Below are positions 47,522 to 59,300 of a DNA stretch of 64,000 nt, one piece after another. Within the stretch, counting starts at the first letter, position 1; each line of letters starts with the position of its first letter. The position numbers and the translations under genes are program-made. Origin of the DNA: Asterochloris sp. CNOR1 (lineage: Eukaryota; Chlorophyta; Trebouxiophyceae; Trebouxiales; Trebouxiaceae); NCBI GenBank assembly GCA_963969365.1, contig OZ017760.1:2108001-2172000 (forward strand). The letters run 5' to 3'. Under the pieces are notes generated by a model. It searched no databases, was not told the DNA's origin, and saw nothing but the letters and a program-made list of their open reading frames with translations.

Positions 47522-47810
47522 CGTCTGTGGGCTTGCATTTTTGGGTGGTGACCTACATCAAGCCTTTGTCACATCTGGACACTAAGGCTTCTGCAATTGC
47601 TTTCTAACACAGCTGGCACTCAGCACTCTAAGGATGGAGAGCTTGATCAAGTTCAGCGACCCAAGCTCTTCAAGGTGACAGGATTCTTTACCTGGTGCTT
47701 GCTCGGGCACACCGGCATGCCTGGACCATGGACTTCAGTTGTAGCCCGTGCAACGGTGCAGGTGTGCAGCAGCCCCACTGCTGCACCTTACATCCCAGCC
47801 TCAGCCATGC

Positions 47811-50800
47811 ATGCCATACAGCCCCAGCTGCAATGGCTGCAAGCGCCAGCGCCTGCAGCAGCAGCACGTACTTGTCAGCCAGCCTGCCCGCAAGAGGGCA
47901 GCGGAGTGCCATGTGCACCCCCAAGCTGCCGCAGCACAACCACCCTCCGCTCAGCAGGACACTCACCGGTGGGCGACCTTTGTGTCGCGCCACGGCAACA
48001 TATGGACTGCTGTGGAGGAGGCCAGCCAAGGGGCCCTGTCTGGCTTCGGACCTGAGAGCGGTGAGACTGTCGCTAGGAAGCTGGCGCAGGATTTGTACCA
48101 AGTAGGCTTGGCCCCCAAGGGCATCCATGCGGCTGCTGCTCACTGCCCAGCAAGCAGGACTGGCAAGAGTCTGTGGTTTTCACCGCTTAGCTCCTGCCCT
48201 GGACGGAGCTATCAGGCCACCCATGGCATGCACAGCGCTGATGTTGACAGCAATGGCTTGACAATGCAAGGCAGCACTTGCACAATCACATGGCTATGCA
48301 AGGGTTGGAAGTTCAGTGCAGACCCTGCCAGTGCACTGCAAAGGCAAGATCACGTGACACCCGATGCTTGCAGCTTGCTGAAGGAACAATAATGGCTCAC
48401 AAGCCATGCAGAGCACAAGCTCCCTCCATCTTTGCAACTACCACAAACCTGGGGCATCATCAGCATGTCTGCAATGCAGGAGCATGGCTAGTACAGCACA
48501 GTCAACTGAGAAGCAGACCTTGACAGGGCCTGGCTGACAAGCCTGTGTGTCTTTGCAACAAGCAGCTTTGCAGGCAAAGCTTGAGTTGGCAACCTTCCGC
48601 CCTGCAGGTCCAGAGCCCACCTTGGCCATGTTGTTTTGCTCCTCATCGTATGCCATCGAGTTTGACCGAGTGGTGCCCACCCTGAGGACCCGCTTCCCGT
48701 CCCTGCGGCACATAGTCGGCTGCACGGTGAGCATCTAGCAGCTGGCCTTCCAGCCTGCCCCTTGGGCAGCTGGGGCTGCATCTTTTGGACGTTTCCTCCT
48801 GCGGTCGTGCGCGCCTGGCAGCTGAGCATCCAGCAGGCCTCTTAAGTGGCTGGGGCTGGGGCCCTCCCAGACATTGCCTGCATGCCTCCGTGGTCCATCT
48901 CCCTGCGGTACACTGAGACCTGCATGGAAAGCACCTGGCAGCTAGCCTTGAGTTACGCCATTGCTGCTTGGGGCTGCTTCCTGCACGTGCACACATGCTT
49001 CGGTACGTGGGCAAACAGTCAGCAGCCAAGCTTGAGCTGGACTGTAGGGGGGGCCAGACAGCTGCAAAGCGGCCAGCAGACATGAACCTCTGCATGTGTG
49101 CGGGCAAGCAGGCTAGGCCTTGCTGCATGACCTGACAGTGTCAGACTGCAGCATGCTCAGTCGGCCTTGGCAACCGACTTGAAGCGGCAAAGTGAATAGA
49201 GAATGCAGACAAACAAGGCAGCCTGTCTCTCCACATGCAGGGCTCTGGAGTGATTGGCAACAGTGCTGAGGGCCCTCAGGAGATTGAAGGGGAGCCAGGC
49301 CTGTCCCTCACGCTGGGCTACCTGCCGGGGGTAAGTAGCCAGCAGCTTCAATGACTGCGACAAGACATCTCTGATACTCTGTCTCTTGATAGAACACCTA
49401 CTCGTTGGGATACAGAGGCAGTGAATGCACACTTGCACAAAGGCCAGCCACTGCACCTTGTCTACCAAGCCAGATCGGAGAGAGCAGCAAGGACCTGGTG
49501 TCTGCCTGGAGTTCTGTCAAGCTCTGCAGATTGTCCAGCCCACACTGCACCCGCTGCATGGGCCATAGGCTTGCCCTCCCAGTGCTCCATTACCTAGCTA
49601 GGCGTGCTGGCACTGCTGTGACATAGGCCTGCCCTACAGGATGCCATACCCTCTGCTGCCATGCATGGCGGTGCAGACCTGCCCAGTGCTGTGTGTACTT
49701 CACTTCTCAAGGTCTGAGACTCACTGTGTGTGGCCACCTGTTCAGCATAAGGTACAAAGAGTGTCCACCACTAGGCATCCCCAGCTCGCTGCTGCTGTGA
49801 CTTTCACTTTGCAAGATCTGGGCCTCACTGTGGGCCTTACCAACCTCTCTCAAAGGTTTCTGCTTGCAAATTTGGCGCTGCACATTACACAGCGTAATCG
49901 CAGGCTGAAGCGGTGCCAACGTTTAGGGATGTTGCTTGAGCTGCAGCTGGCACTGCAGCCTTGTGTTCACCAATGTGATGTGCACTCTGTGCAGGTGGAG
50001 GTGCAGGCGCTGCACATCACACGGCGAGACCTGCCAGACGCAGACGCCTCCCCCGAGCAGTGGCAGACGCTGATGGGCACCCCCATCGACACGCCCAAGC
50101 AGAATAACTTCATCATGCTGTGTGACCCCAGCTTCAGCCAGGTGCCTGACCTCATCTCAGGTGGGCATTTGCGGTGGCGCAGCCGCAACAGCCACACACT
50201 GCAGCTCATCCATGCTGACCATCCAAGCTAAGTGGTCAAGGCACAGGGCTGGCTGCCACCGGCTGAGCAAGCTGCCTATTGCAGCTCAATTGTAGGCTGG
50301 CCCAGCTTCTGTGCCCGAGAACCCTGTGCCTTTTGCCTTGCAGCGCCGCCTGACTTGTGAACAGAAAGTCTCGCAAGGTTTCTGGTCTTAAAGCGTGTGT
50401 TGATGCCCCTGCTGCCTGTTTGCAGGGGTGAACTGTGTCTTACCTCTGCTTGTCGCTGCCAAAATCTTGTGCAGCTCCTGGTCTCTGCAGCGCCCAGCCA
50501 GCCCTCCTGTGCGAAGGGTCATGTAGCAAGAGTCACGCAATTTCTATCCTTTGTATTCAGTACCTTACATTCTTTGTGCACAATTACCTAACAATCGTTC
50601 TGATGGGTGTGTCTTGCTGCCCTGCAGGGCTGGACTACGCATTCCCAGAGGCCGCCAAGCTGGGCGGCTTCATCAGTGCAGCCACACAGTCAGCCAAGCG
50701 GGCACTGTTTTGCTGGAACGCTGCCGGTCGGGGTGCACAAGACGCCGACGATGAGCAGGCGGACGGCATTGTCCAGGTGGGCACGATTCAGGGACTCGTG

Positions 50801-53800
50801 CTAGTTGAGCGCCAGGTGGGGTCCCAAGGCACTGACAAGGGCTGGTGCCGTTGCGTGAGCACAACTGAAATATGCCTCTAGGCACTTGTGAGACAAATGG
50901 CCCATGTTGGGTATTGAGCATCATCTACCTGCCAGCCTAGGGTGATGACAATAAGAGACCTGCATGAGTCTGGACCTGGGGTTTTGGAGTGACCCTGTAG
51001 TGTGCCAGGGGAGCTTTGTATTCTGAAAGAGCAGATGTGGAAGTCTCTGCAGCCTCCTGCAGCGAGGCGAGATGCTCAAGTATGCCTCCCCCATCAAGCA
51101 ACGCTGTCAGGGTGTTGCGCGCTGATCCTCAGCATGACAGTGCACGTCTTCTGTGCATGCAGGTTAGATGCGTCGCGGTGATGATGTATGGGCTGGCGCT
51201 GATTCAGCCCCACATCGTCCTGTGCGGCATTTGGCGGGCCAGCCTTATTACTTACACCCTTTGTGCTTGCAGGGAGGTTGCGTGGTGGTCGTGATGCATG
51301 GCCTGGTGACGATCGAGCCCCTCATTGCCCAGGGCTGCCGCGCCCTCAGCGAGGAGAGCGTCTGGCTGGTGCAGGGCTGCTCAGGCAACATCATCTCTGC
51401 GGTGAGCAGCCCTCATGAGTGGCACTGGCTCAGCCTGGCAGCTGGCAGGGCCTCATACTCAGGGACCACACCTGGCTGGGGCAGGGGTGCTCAGGCAGCA
51501 TTCAATGTGCGGTGAGCAGCCCACACGAGAGGCTCTAGCACATCATATCAGCTGGAAGGGCTGCATGCTTAGGGACAGCACCTGGCTGGGGCAGGGGCCC
51601 TCATGCGACCCCACATCTCTGTGAGCAGCTTTGATGAGCGGGCAGCACCTGGAGTGGGCAGTCCCCCCAGCACAGTGACAAGTGGGATCAACTGGGCAAG
51701 CTGCAGACTCCTATGCAGCTCAGCTTGGCAGAAGATGTTCTGCAACCCTGCAGGCCTCATACTGCACTGGCCCCTCTGCGTGGCGCTGCCGGCTGTAGCC
51801 TACCAGCGCTGACTCTGTCCAGCCGCCCTGATTCTGCAGGCAGGCAATGGAGCAGGGTCACCCCCCTGCCATTACTGCATGCTGCTGCACAGCCTGCCTT
51901 TCTCCCTGCAGTCTGAGCGCTAGCGTTGCGGGCAAGACTCCCTTGCAGGGCGCTTCCTCCTGATCTGACGCCGTGCCAGTCCCATGCATTTGAGCGCTCC
52001 AGACATGCGCGGTAGTACAAGCCACCTGCCAGGTGCTGCATGCTGGACGCTGCCCTCCACCTGTTGCAGGTGAGCCTCTTGACAGGGCAGACGAAACAGA
52101 GCGAGGCAACTCCTCTGTGGCCCCAAAAGACACCAAGGATGTTGACCAGATCAGCCCTTTTGTCACTGTGCAGGTGAGCGCTCCGGACGGGCAAGGGAGG
52201 ATGACGCCCCTCAGGGCGCTGCATGCAGACCTGCTGGCTCTCAGCCAGGAAGAGCGGGAGCAGGCAGGCAACAATCTGGTGGTGGCGACAGCGCCCGATG
52301 ACCTACTGCGCGCTGGCGCCCAGCCAGAGGACAGCTGGATGATTCGTATGCTGGTGCGCTGGGGTGTGCAGTCTCAAGAGGCCTGCTTCGCCCCCTGCTC
52401 GGCTCAGCTGGGTGACTGCTCGGGGCCCAGCTCGCATCTTCAGCAACCAGAGGAGTCTGCCCGGGCAGGTTCTGGCACCACTCAGCGCCATCTCCCTCAT
52501 GTGGTGCTGCAGCTTTGCACCATGTCTCCTTCACCACGCTATGTGACATTTGCTTCTTTACAAGTTCTTGGGCACATCAGCAGCTGGCAGAGCCCATCTC
52601 AGCACCATCTCCTGCTACCAGTTGCAGCAAACCTCTTGGTACAGGCGCATGTAAGGCAGAGGGGCTGGAGCGTGAAGCGCATTCACCGCAGATCTTGTGT
52701 CATGCCAGATCGTTTGTTGTAAGCATCTCTCCAAGCCCATTGGTGGTACAGCACTGGCTTAGACTTTGCTCTCCTTTTGACTCTGCTGCCCTGCCTGCAG
52801 ATGGGCATCGACCCCAACACTGGCTGCGTTGCTGTGGGAGATACTGTTCACCTCGGACAGCGCATCAGATTCATGGTGAGCCCTGCCTTCCTCAGCAGGA
52901 AAGGCTGTCTGTTCCCTGCACCAACTGCCTCTGTCAGGTGTGTGGCCCCACTTGCCCTGAGCGCGAGCGGGACAACTGGTGAGGTGCTAGGCTGCCAAGC
53001 CTCATTGTGCTGCACAATTGTGTACCCGCGGCTGTGATCATCTGCATCGCTTGTCAGCAGTGTTGTCTACCTCTCCTCAGCACTGAATGTCTGTGAGCGG
53101 TGCCTTCAGCAGGGCCGCCTGCTCTGGTGGGCCACGGCCTTCTGTGCATCAAGCGCTATGCCTGCAGCTCTGTTTGCTCATGCACTGCTTGGCCAGCAGT
53201 TGGGGACAGGGTTCAAGATCCATGGATCTTCGCATCCCCAACAGGACTGGCAGCACCTGTCTGGAATGCTTCACCTCTCTTCAGGTCAGGACCTCATGCC
53301 CTGTTGTGGTACGCCATCCCTCTCTGTGCGTTCTTCGAGCTGTGGGGTCGCAGCTGGAATTGCTCGCCATGCAGTGCTGTCCTGGGGATGTGCACGGTGT
53401 TGAGTCGAATCTGCAAGTCGCGCCCCTCTGTTGTGCGCAAATGCTGGTTGCCCTAAGTGCCTGCTGGGGCTCGGGTGTTCAGACCTTCATATCCCCCATG
53501 CACGCCTCCCACACCTCCCAGGCAGGTGCACAATGCCCTGGGCAACAGGCAGGACCCACCACAGCAGACATCATGTGCTCAGGGTCCCTGCCGGCCGCCT
53601 GTTGCTGGCTGTCGGACGCCCCAGGTGCCCGCCAGGGCTCAGAACTGCAGACATCCTTGTGCACAGAGACCCTGCCTGCTGGCTGGTGCAGGGAGGAGCT
53701 CAAGACGTTTGCCAGGCCCTTGGCAAGGAGCGCATGCGATGCGTCCGGCCCTGGCCCTCAACCAACCCCACTCTGCCCCCGCCTGCAGGTGCGTGACGCC

Positions 53801-54333
53801 CAGGGGGCACGACAGGATCTGGACAACCAGGGCCTGGCCTACAAGCGGAGGGAGCTGCAGGCTTCCATGACGGGGCAGCCGCGGCCCTCCCCCTTTGGCG
53901 CGCTGGTGTTTACCTGCAACGGGCGGGGGAGGCACCTCTACGGCGAACCCCACTGGGACTCGCGCCGGCTGGCAGACTTTGTGCCGGTGCCCTCCTCCGG
54001 CTTCTTCTGCAACGGTGGGTGTGGCTGCCATGCTCCTGCCCGGGCTCGCTGAAGCCTGATGAATGTGGGCTTGGCCATGCTGCATTGCAAGGGGTTCTAG
54101 CAGTGGCTGGCTCAGTTGATCCCTGATCTTGAGTAAGAGGCCAGGCAGGCTTTGCTGTGGTGGCGCTTGTACAAATCTGCAGCAACGCGATGCCTGCTGG
54201 TGTCTGCAGCCTATGACTCTGACACACCAAGCTGCCACCTGCAGGCGAAATTGCGCAGGTGACCAAGCAGACTGCGGTGCACGGCTTCACCTGCGCTGTT
54301 GGCATCTTGAGACCAGTCCTGCCCCTTGATTGA
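47811..54333 (+). CDS. FIST-domain sensory-type protein
   Basis: Exons 47811-48060, 48608-48726, 49241-49330, 49995-50160, 50628-50776, 51273-51401, 52174-52353, 52801-52875, 53789-54014 and 54245-54333 sum to 490 residues with every phase matching. FIST_N features: WATFVSRHGNIWTAVEEA, then PTLAMLFCSSSYAIEFDRVV, then LRHIVGCTGSGVIGNSAEG. FIST_C features: VVVMHGLVTIEPLIAQGCR, GCVAVGDTVHLGQRIRFM, then FCNGEIAQV and a HGFTCAVGIL end. The FIST pair is a ligand-sensing fold found in bacterial signalling proteins and in eukaryotic F-box relatives such as FBXO22; no F-box or enzyme domain is visible here. ATG 47811 is the first in-frame start; an upstream exon could add a targeting peptide. The donor at 52354 (gtgcgc) is weak. 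Confidence 0.85.
51150..51640 (+). repeat. Ghosts on both sides of FIST exon 51273-51401
   Basis: Upstream 51150-51240 copies the exon start (gcggtgatgatgtatgggct against gtggtcgtgatgcatggcct). Downstream, the exon end plus donor recurs in ~110-bp steps at about 51482 and 51590 (ctggctggggcaggggtgctcaggcagca.. then gcggtgagcagccc, and again ..cacatctctgtgagcagc). Both downstream copies keep a GT donor. Confidence 0.85.
52065..52100 (+). repeat. Ghost of the 52174 exon acceptor
   Basis: gttgcaggtgagcctcttga precedes the true gtgcaggtgagcgctccgga by 105 bases, with matching acagggcag / acgggcaag after it. The reading frame is open between the two, so use of the earlier acceptor is conceivable. 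Confidence 0.65.
53517..53640 (+). repeat. Ghosts of the 53789 exon acceptor
   Basis: Two decayed copies of gcaggtgcgtgacgcccagg lie at about 53521 (gcaggtgcacaatgccctgg) and 53619 (ccaggtgcccgccagggctc), about 100 bases apart and upstream of the true exon. Confidence 0.65.
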
Positions 54334-55340
54334 AGATGTGTATTATGCTTGCAAACCGTTGTGTCTCGCAGCGTCTAACTGGAATTGCTGAATTCGACCC
54401 GAAGATATTGCTTACCATGATGGAGGCTTCCACTGCTGACACCTAATGAGCCTGAGCATTTGGAAGCCTCATGTCCCGCTGCTAACCCCTTAGAGCCCAT
54501 CACGCTGCTGACACCTAGTGAGCCTGAGCACTTGGAAGCCTGATGTCTCATCAAGGCCTGCTGCACACCATGCGGCAGGTGAAGGACACTGTCAGTTGGC
54601 CAACTGCTGTGCCAAAGATGTGAGTCACAGTATGCTGATACAGGCAGGCCCCTAGGGAAGCCCGGCCAAACAGGTATGCACTTGCTCTGAAAGCGCGCCA
54701 GTAAATGTTGCCTGAGCTGAAGGCTGTGCAGCGGCAACATGCATATGACACCTTTGCCACTACAGCCAGCTGCAGCTATTTTGTCAACACTTCAGAAGAA
54801 ACGCTGGACAGCATCAAGTGGCCAAAGCAGCTCAGAAAGTCAGGTTCAAGGGGAGCGGTTGTTCAACTGGTCTTGTAGCATCCAGCAGGGCACATGCCTG
54901 TTCACTGTGGCTTCAAACCACCTCTCTGGATGAGAGGAGGGCAGTCCTGAAGCAGACCTTAGGCTCAAGTGTCAAGCTCAGCATCCTCCTCATCTGGCAG
55001 AGGGGCAGTCCAACCCCACTGTGTATGCGCTGGCTTCTATTGGTCCATTCCGACCAAATGGGCTATGTCTGGCTTGTCAAGAACCCTGTTGCACAAGCGC
55101 CTGCATGTTTGCAATGGCTTCAGGGGACAGCTGATATGCCACACGCATGGCCTCACAACATGCCCACTTGGACAGGTGTTTGGCAGGTGCCCCACTGACT
55201 GCCTCTCATGTCTCATGTTTCATGTTTGTGCTGTTTTACAGGCCTGACCTCCATCCTGGGACTTGCCCTGTACCTCACACGTGTCCACACGACAGCTCCT
55301 GTTTCTCACTGAAGTCCCCCCTCGCAACAAAAATGACATT
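54334..55340. other. Intergenic with a 73-bp direct repeat
   Basis: 54434-54474 and 54507-54547 are near-identical 41-base blocks (gctgacacctaatgagcctg..) at a 73-base period. No gene is visible in the rest up to the tRNA. Confidence 0.65.
55329..55333 (-). terminator. RNA polymerase III T-run terminator of tRNA-Thr
   Basis: A run of five T on the minus strand begins eight bases after the tRNA 3' end, where Pol III termination is expected. Confidence 0.75.
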
Positions 55341-55413
55341 TGCCCTCATACAGAGTCGAACTGTAGACCTTGACCTTACTAAAGTCACGCTCTACCAACT
55401 GAGCTATAAGGGC
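55341..55413 (-). tRNA. trnT-AGU: tRNA-Thr, anticodon AGU
   Basis: A 73-base cloverleaf without intron. Acceptor GCCCTTA pairs with TGAGGGC (one G-T pair), D-stem GCTC/GAGC around AGTTGGTA, anticodon stem TGACT/GGTCA with loop TTAGTAA (anticodon AGT), and T-stem TACAG/CTGTA with loop TTCGACT. The discriminator base is A and CCA is not encoded, as expected for a nuclear tRNA. A-box (TAGCTCAGTTGG) and B-box (AGTTCGACTCT) promoter elements are intact. Confidence 0.95.
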
Positions 55414-55864
55414 GCCCTTCTTCGATGTATGTATACGTGTTTCAGATGTACCAATTCAAGACTGTCAAGGACATAGCTTTAGCAGGTCGTCAGCAGTGAA
55501 AATCTAGAGGTGGCCTTGGCGCTGTCAAGAACAAAGCAGGCCCTTGCAACAGAATCATGAGAAGCCTTGCCGAATCCAGGCACCTGCCTATCCCATGCCC
55601 CATGCTGGCTTAATGAAGGACCCTAGAGACTGGCATGCAAGCAAAGGCCTGCGGCGCAGCCACCACTGAGGGAGCGGCATCACTAAACACTTGCTGAGAT
55701 GGCAGGCACCACAGCATAATGGGTGCAAGGAAGCCTTCATCGTGTTGAGGGCTCCAGACTAGAGGGGGTTGGGAGAGCACCCTGGGTCCTGGGACAGGGG
55801 CGATGGCCAGAGCAACACCTCCCCGGCTTTCCCGTCCGTCTAAAGCAAAAGTCTAAAGCAAAAC
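55414..55864. other. Spacer between tRNA-Thr and 5S rRNA
   Basis: No gene or repeat is visible. The reading frames present are short and unlike the coding exons elsewhere in the window. Confidence 0.55.
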
Positions 55865-55980
55865 GCTACAGCACCAGATATTCCCGCGTGGTCACCCAAC
55901 GTAGTACTGATCTGGCCCAATCCAGTTTGCCTTCCGTGATCGGACGAGAACGGGGTTATTCTGGATGGTATGACCGTAGC
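55865..55980 (-). rRNA. rrn5: 5S ribosomal RNA, single copy
   Basis: About 116-119 bases on the minus strand. The ends pair (GCTACGG with CTGTAGC). Family blocks are present: GGTCATACCA, CGTTCTCGTCCGATCACGGA, GATCAGTACTACGTTGGGTG, GACCACGCGGGAATATC and TGGTGCTGTAGC; a TTTT terminator follows directly. It resembles nuclear 5S and not plastid 5S. The AATAACCCC segment departs from the usual GCGCCCGAT-type loop, so it might be a divergent variant. One copy is seen, so 5S genes may be dispersed in this genome. Confidence 0.88.
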
Positions 55981-55982
55981 AT

Positions 55983-56306
55983 GCCACACCTGTAAATGTA
56001 CAGATAATATGCCTATGTAGAGAGAGGCTCTGTAGAGGCTCGCGTTACGTATCGCAGCTGTGGGGGTGCAGGCAACTTGGGTGGGTGCCATGTCTGGCAT
56101 TTCACCTGGCCCAATCTGATATGAGTCGAGCTGCACCATGAACAGGCATTGCACCTGGCCCAATCTGATATGAGTCGAGCTGCATCATGAACAGGCAAAC
56201 AAGCTCCAGGCTTCCTCTTCAACTGCCTAGACAGCAACTGTGTAGTGTACGTGCAATGCTCACAATGCGTCCATTTGTAACTTAGCCACATAAGCAGGTC
56301 ACAGGT
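55983..56306. other. Intergenic with a 49-bp tandem repeat
   Basis: 56103-56151 and 56152-56197 are nearly identical copies of cacctggcccaatctgatat followed by gagtcgagctgca; only two bases differ. The repeat lies between the 5S gene and the end of the CCDC96 gene. Nothing else is visible. Confidence 0.75.
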
Positions 56307-59300
56307 TCAGGGGTACGTAGTAGTGGGCACAGCAAAGTTGCGTGGTGCAGTGCGTGGGGTGAGGTTCAGGTGCTCAGAGTGGAAGGCCTCAGCGATGGCC
56401 TCAGCCATATGTTCTTCGCTTCCTTTCACCTCTTTCATGGCTTCCAGAGCTGTTAGCCCATGGCGGGAGTGAGGAGTTGCTCCCCTGCTGGCTCCCCGCC
56501 GGCTGCCTGGCCGCGACACTGCGCTGGCCTTGGAGGGGTGCTGCACGGCGGCTGTGGCTTGCCCAACCTGCGGCACATACCGTGCCCTGCTTGGTGTGGC
56601 CCTGGCCTGCTGAAGCAGGCCCTGGTGCAGCAGAACGGCATCGATGCACGGCTGTGGCAACGCGGCAAGGACGATGTGCAGGCTGCCAGCAGCTGCTCCC
56701 TTCGTCCCTCAAGCAAGCCCACCTGGGTGCGCAGTGACCCTGACAGCTCCAGGAGTCGCGAGGTCAGCTCGGCCGTACGGCCTGTGGTTGCGCTGTGGGC
56801 CCTCTGCAGCTGTGCCAGGTCCTCCCGTAGGTCAGCCCTCCTGCTCTTCTGGATCTGCACGGCGTGTGCTGGCACATCGGAATGATGTGCGCTGGTGCAG
56901 GCCTGCATCTGCCCCTCCGTGAGCCCTCCTGCTCTTGTATATCTGTGCGGCACATCCTGGCCCATCCAAACTGATATGCACTGGTGCAAGCCTGCATGAG
57001 CAGGGCTCTCCCGCAGATACACCCGTCTGCTCTTGCTGTATCTGTGCATGATTGTGCTTGCGTGTGCGGATGGCTTGCAGCTGCACAAGAGTCTCGGAAG
57101 ACTAGCCTTGACATGGCAGTCCTTCTGCATCTGGAACATGCCTCAGCACAGGGTGGTCTTGATTCATGGGTGCACATATGCAGCTCACCGCCACCCCTCC
57201 TCCGACAGCAGGGGGAAAAAAGAGAGAAAAGTTCAGGCCTGCTTGAGCTTAACTGCAGCAGCCTCGCAGCGGCCATCCTATGCCTTGACATGTGCAGACT
57301 TGACAATATAATGGCGGTGTGCAGACACAGGCGTCCCTGACCCCCACGTCCCCTGGCAGCACAGGGCTGTTCAGCATGGGAGAGGCCTCCCACAGCCCTG
57401 CAGCAGCCACCTGGTGGCGGCTGCGTGATACCTTGTCAGCAATGCCCTGTTCAATGCTGAGCGCAGTCTGCAGACACTGGTTCACCTGGACCCCACATTG
57501 GCGATGGCAAGCAGCAAATGCTGTCGAGCATTGAAGCGAAAGGCCGCAGCCCTGCAGACAGCCGCTCTCAGGCGGTCAAGCTGTGCCTGACTGCAGTGCA
57601 ACCCTGCTAAATGCAAGGAGCACTCTGTCGGCACAGGCCCCCCTCACCTCCACATCCCCCAGCAGCGCAGGGGTGTTGAGGGTGGAGGACGCCTCCCTCA
57701 GCCCTGCCGCAGCTGCCTTGAGGCGCTCGCGCTGCGCCTTGATGCGCGTGAGCTGCTCACGGCGATTGCCCATTGAGCGCTCCACCTCCTCCAGCTCAGC
57801 CTGGAAGGCAAGTAGCAGTGTTTGCTCTGCTGGCATGGGGGTGACTTCCAAACCTGTGCGGCAGCACAGATGTTGACCTGTGTCACCAGAGTGCAGGAAA
57901 TGGTGGCCAAGGCAGAGCACCTCCAGGGACTCACTCTGCAGGCAGAGGCAACACAGACAGGTCTGCCAAGACTGGGCAGACAAAAGAGCTGACCTGAAGG
58001 GCCTCATTCTCCTTCTCGACGTGCTGTAGCTTTTCCTTGACATGGGTCAGCACCTGTAGCAAAGGAGATCTGCCTCAGCATCATCTAGCAGTAAATGGCA
58101 TTGCTATGCAAGCCACAAAAGCATTCAGACTACGCAGCGTGGCAGCTGCTTTGCAGAAGACATTGCCATAGATGCATGGAAGCAGCAAAGGCTACATCCT
58201 CTTGAAAGGCACTGCAGTCAGCTTCCCCCAACAGCGGCAGCATTGCTGCCAGTTCATTCAATACTGCAGGTCGTCCTCTTGCAAAGCATTGCCCCACTGA
58301 AGCCACGCCTGCCAACTGCCTGCACACTAAAGTCTACTTTCTGGACCAAGAGGCAAGCACCATTACCATCACACCTACCTGCACAGTGGAGGTGGTCTTT
58401 TTGCGCAACTTGAGAAGCTCCTCATTGCGCTCCTCAATCTTCTCGTTCAGACTCTGGTTCTCGATTTTGAGCTGCTCAAAGTCAATGAGGTGTAGCCCAG
58501 CTGCCAGCTCCTCCTGCAAAATCACACAGACTCAAATTGAGGTCAAACTGCATCAGGGAGCATGCTGCTGCATGAGTGTCATGCCTTGCGATGCCTCAAC
58601 ACAGGCCTTGGATAAGCACCTGCCCCTGAAAAAGCCTGAGCGTGTCAGCACAAGATAGGACGTGCAGGAAGGCATTAGGTGGGCCAGATGCAGCAGGGGA
58701 ATCCCTGACAGGCAGCTGCAACTGAGCACTGGCAGCAGGGGCATCCCTGCACAGGCAGCTGCAACTGAGCACTGGCAGCACGAGCCCACCTTCTGCTTCA
58801 GCGTGGCCTCCAGCTTCTGCTGCTGGTGGGTCAGCGAAAGGTGCCTGAGGCGAACTGCTGCGATGCGTGCATCTGCTGCCACCTCCTGCTCGGCGTAGCT
58901 GTTCAGCACCTGCAGGGGAGCAGCATGCAGCTTCAGGGCAGCTGCTGGCACAGCACGGCTTGCAGATGGCACCACGCTCTGTGAAAGTCTCTCCAGCTTT
59001 GCCCACCAGTTCCCATATGCCCCTGCCCTGCTTGCCCTGCAGAGGTTAGGCAAGCTGTCAAGGCCAGCTTTACTGAGCCTGAGGTGCAGACTGACGCGCA
59101 TCTGTGCAAGGAGCTCCTGCCGTGCACAGCGGCTCAGCACCTGCAGGAATAGACACTGCCAGGGCAGCTTCAGTCAGCTAGTTTGCAGACTGCTGTCTGT
59201 GGCAAGACCTCCTGCTGGACACGTTGCTTTTGCACCTTTTCAAGCAGGGGAGAGCAGCCAGATGTAGACTTCAAAGACGCTTCAATTGATACAGTCACAA

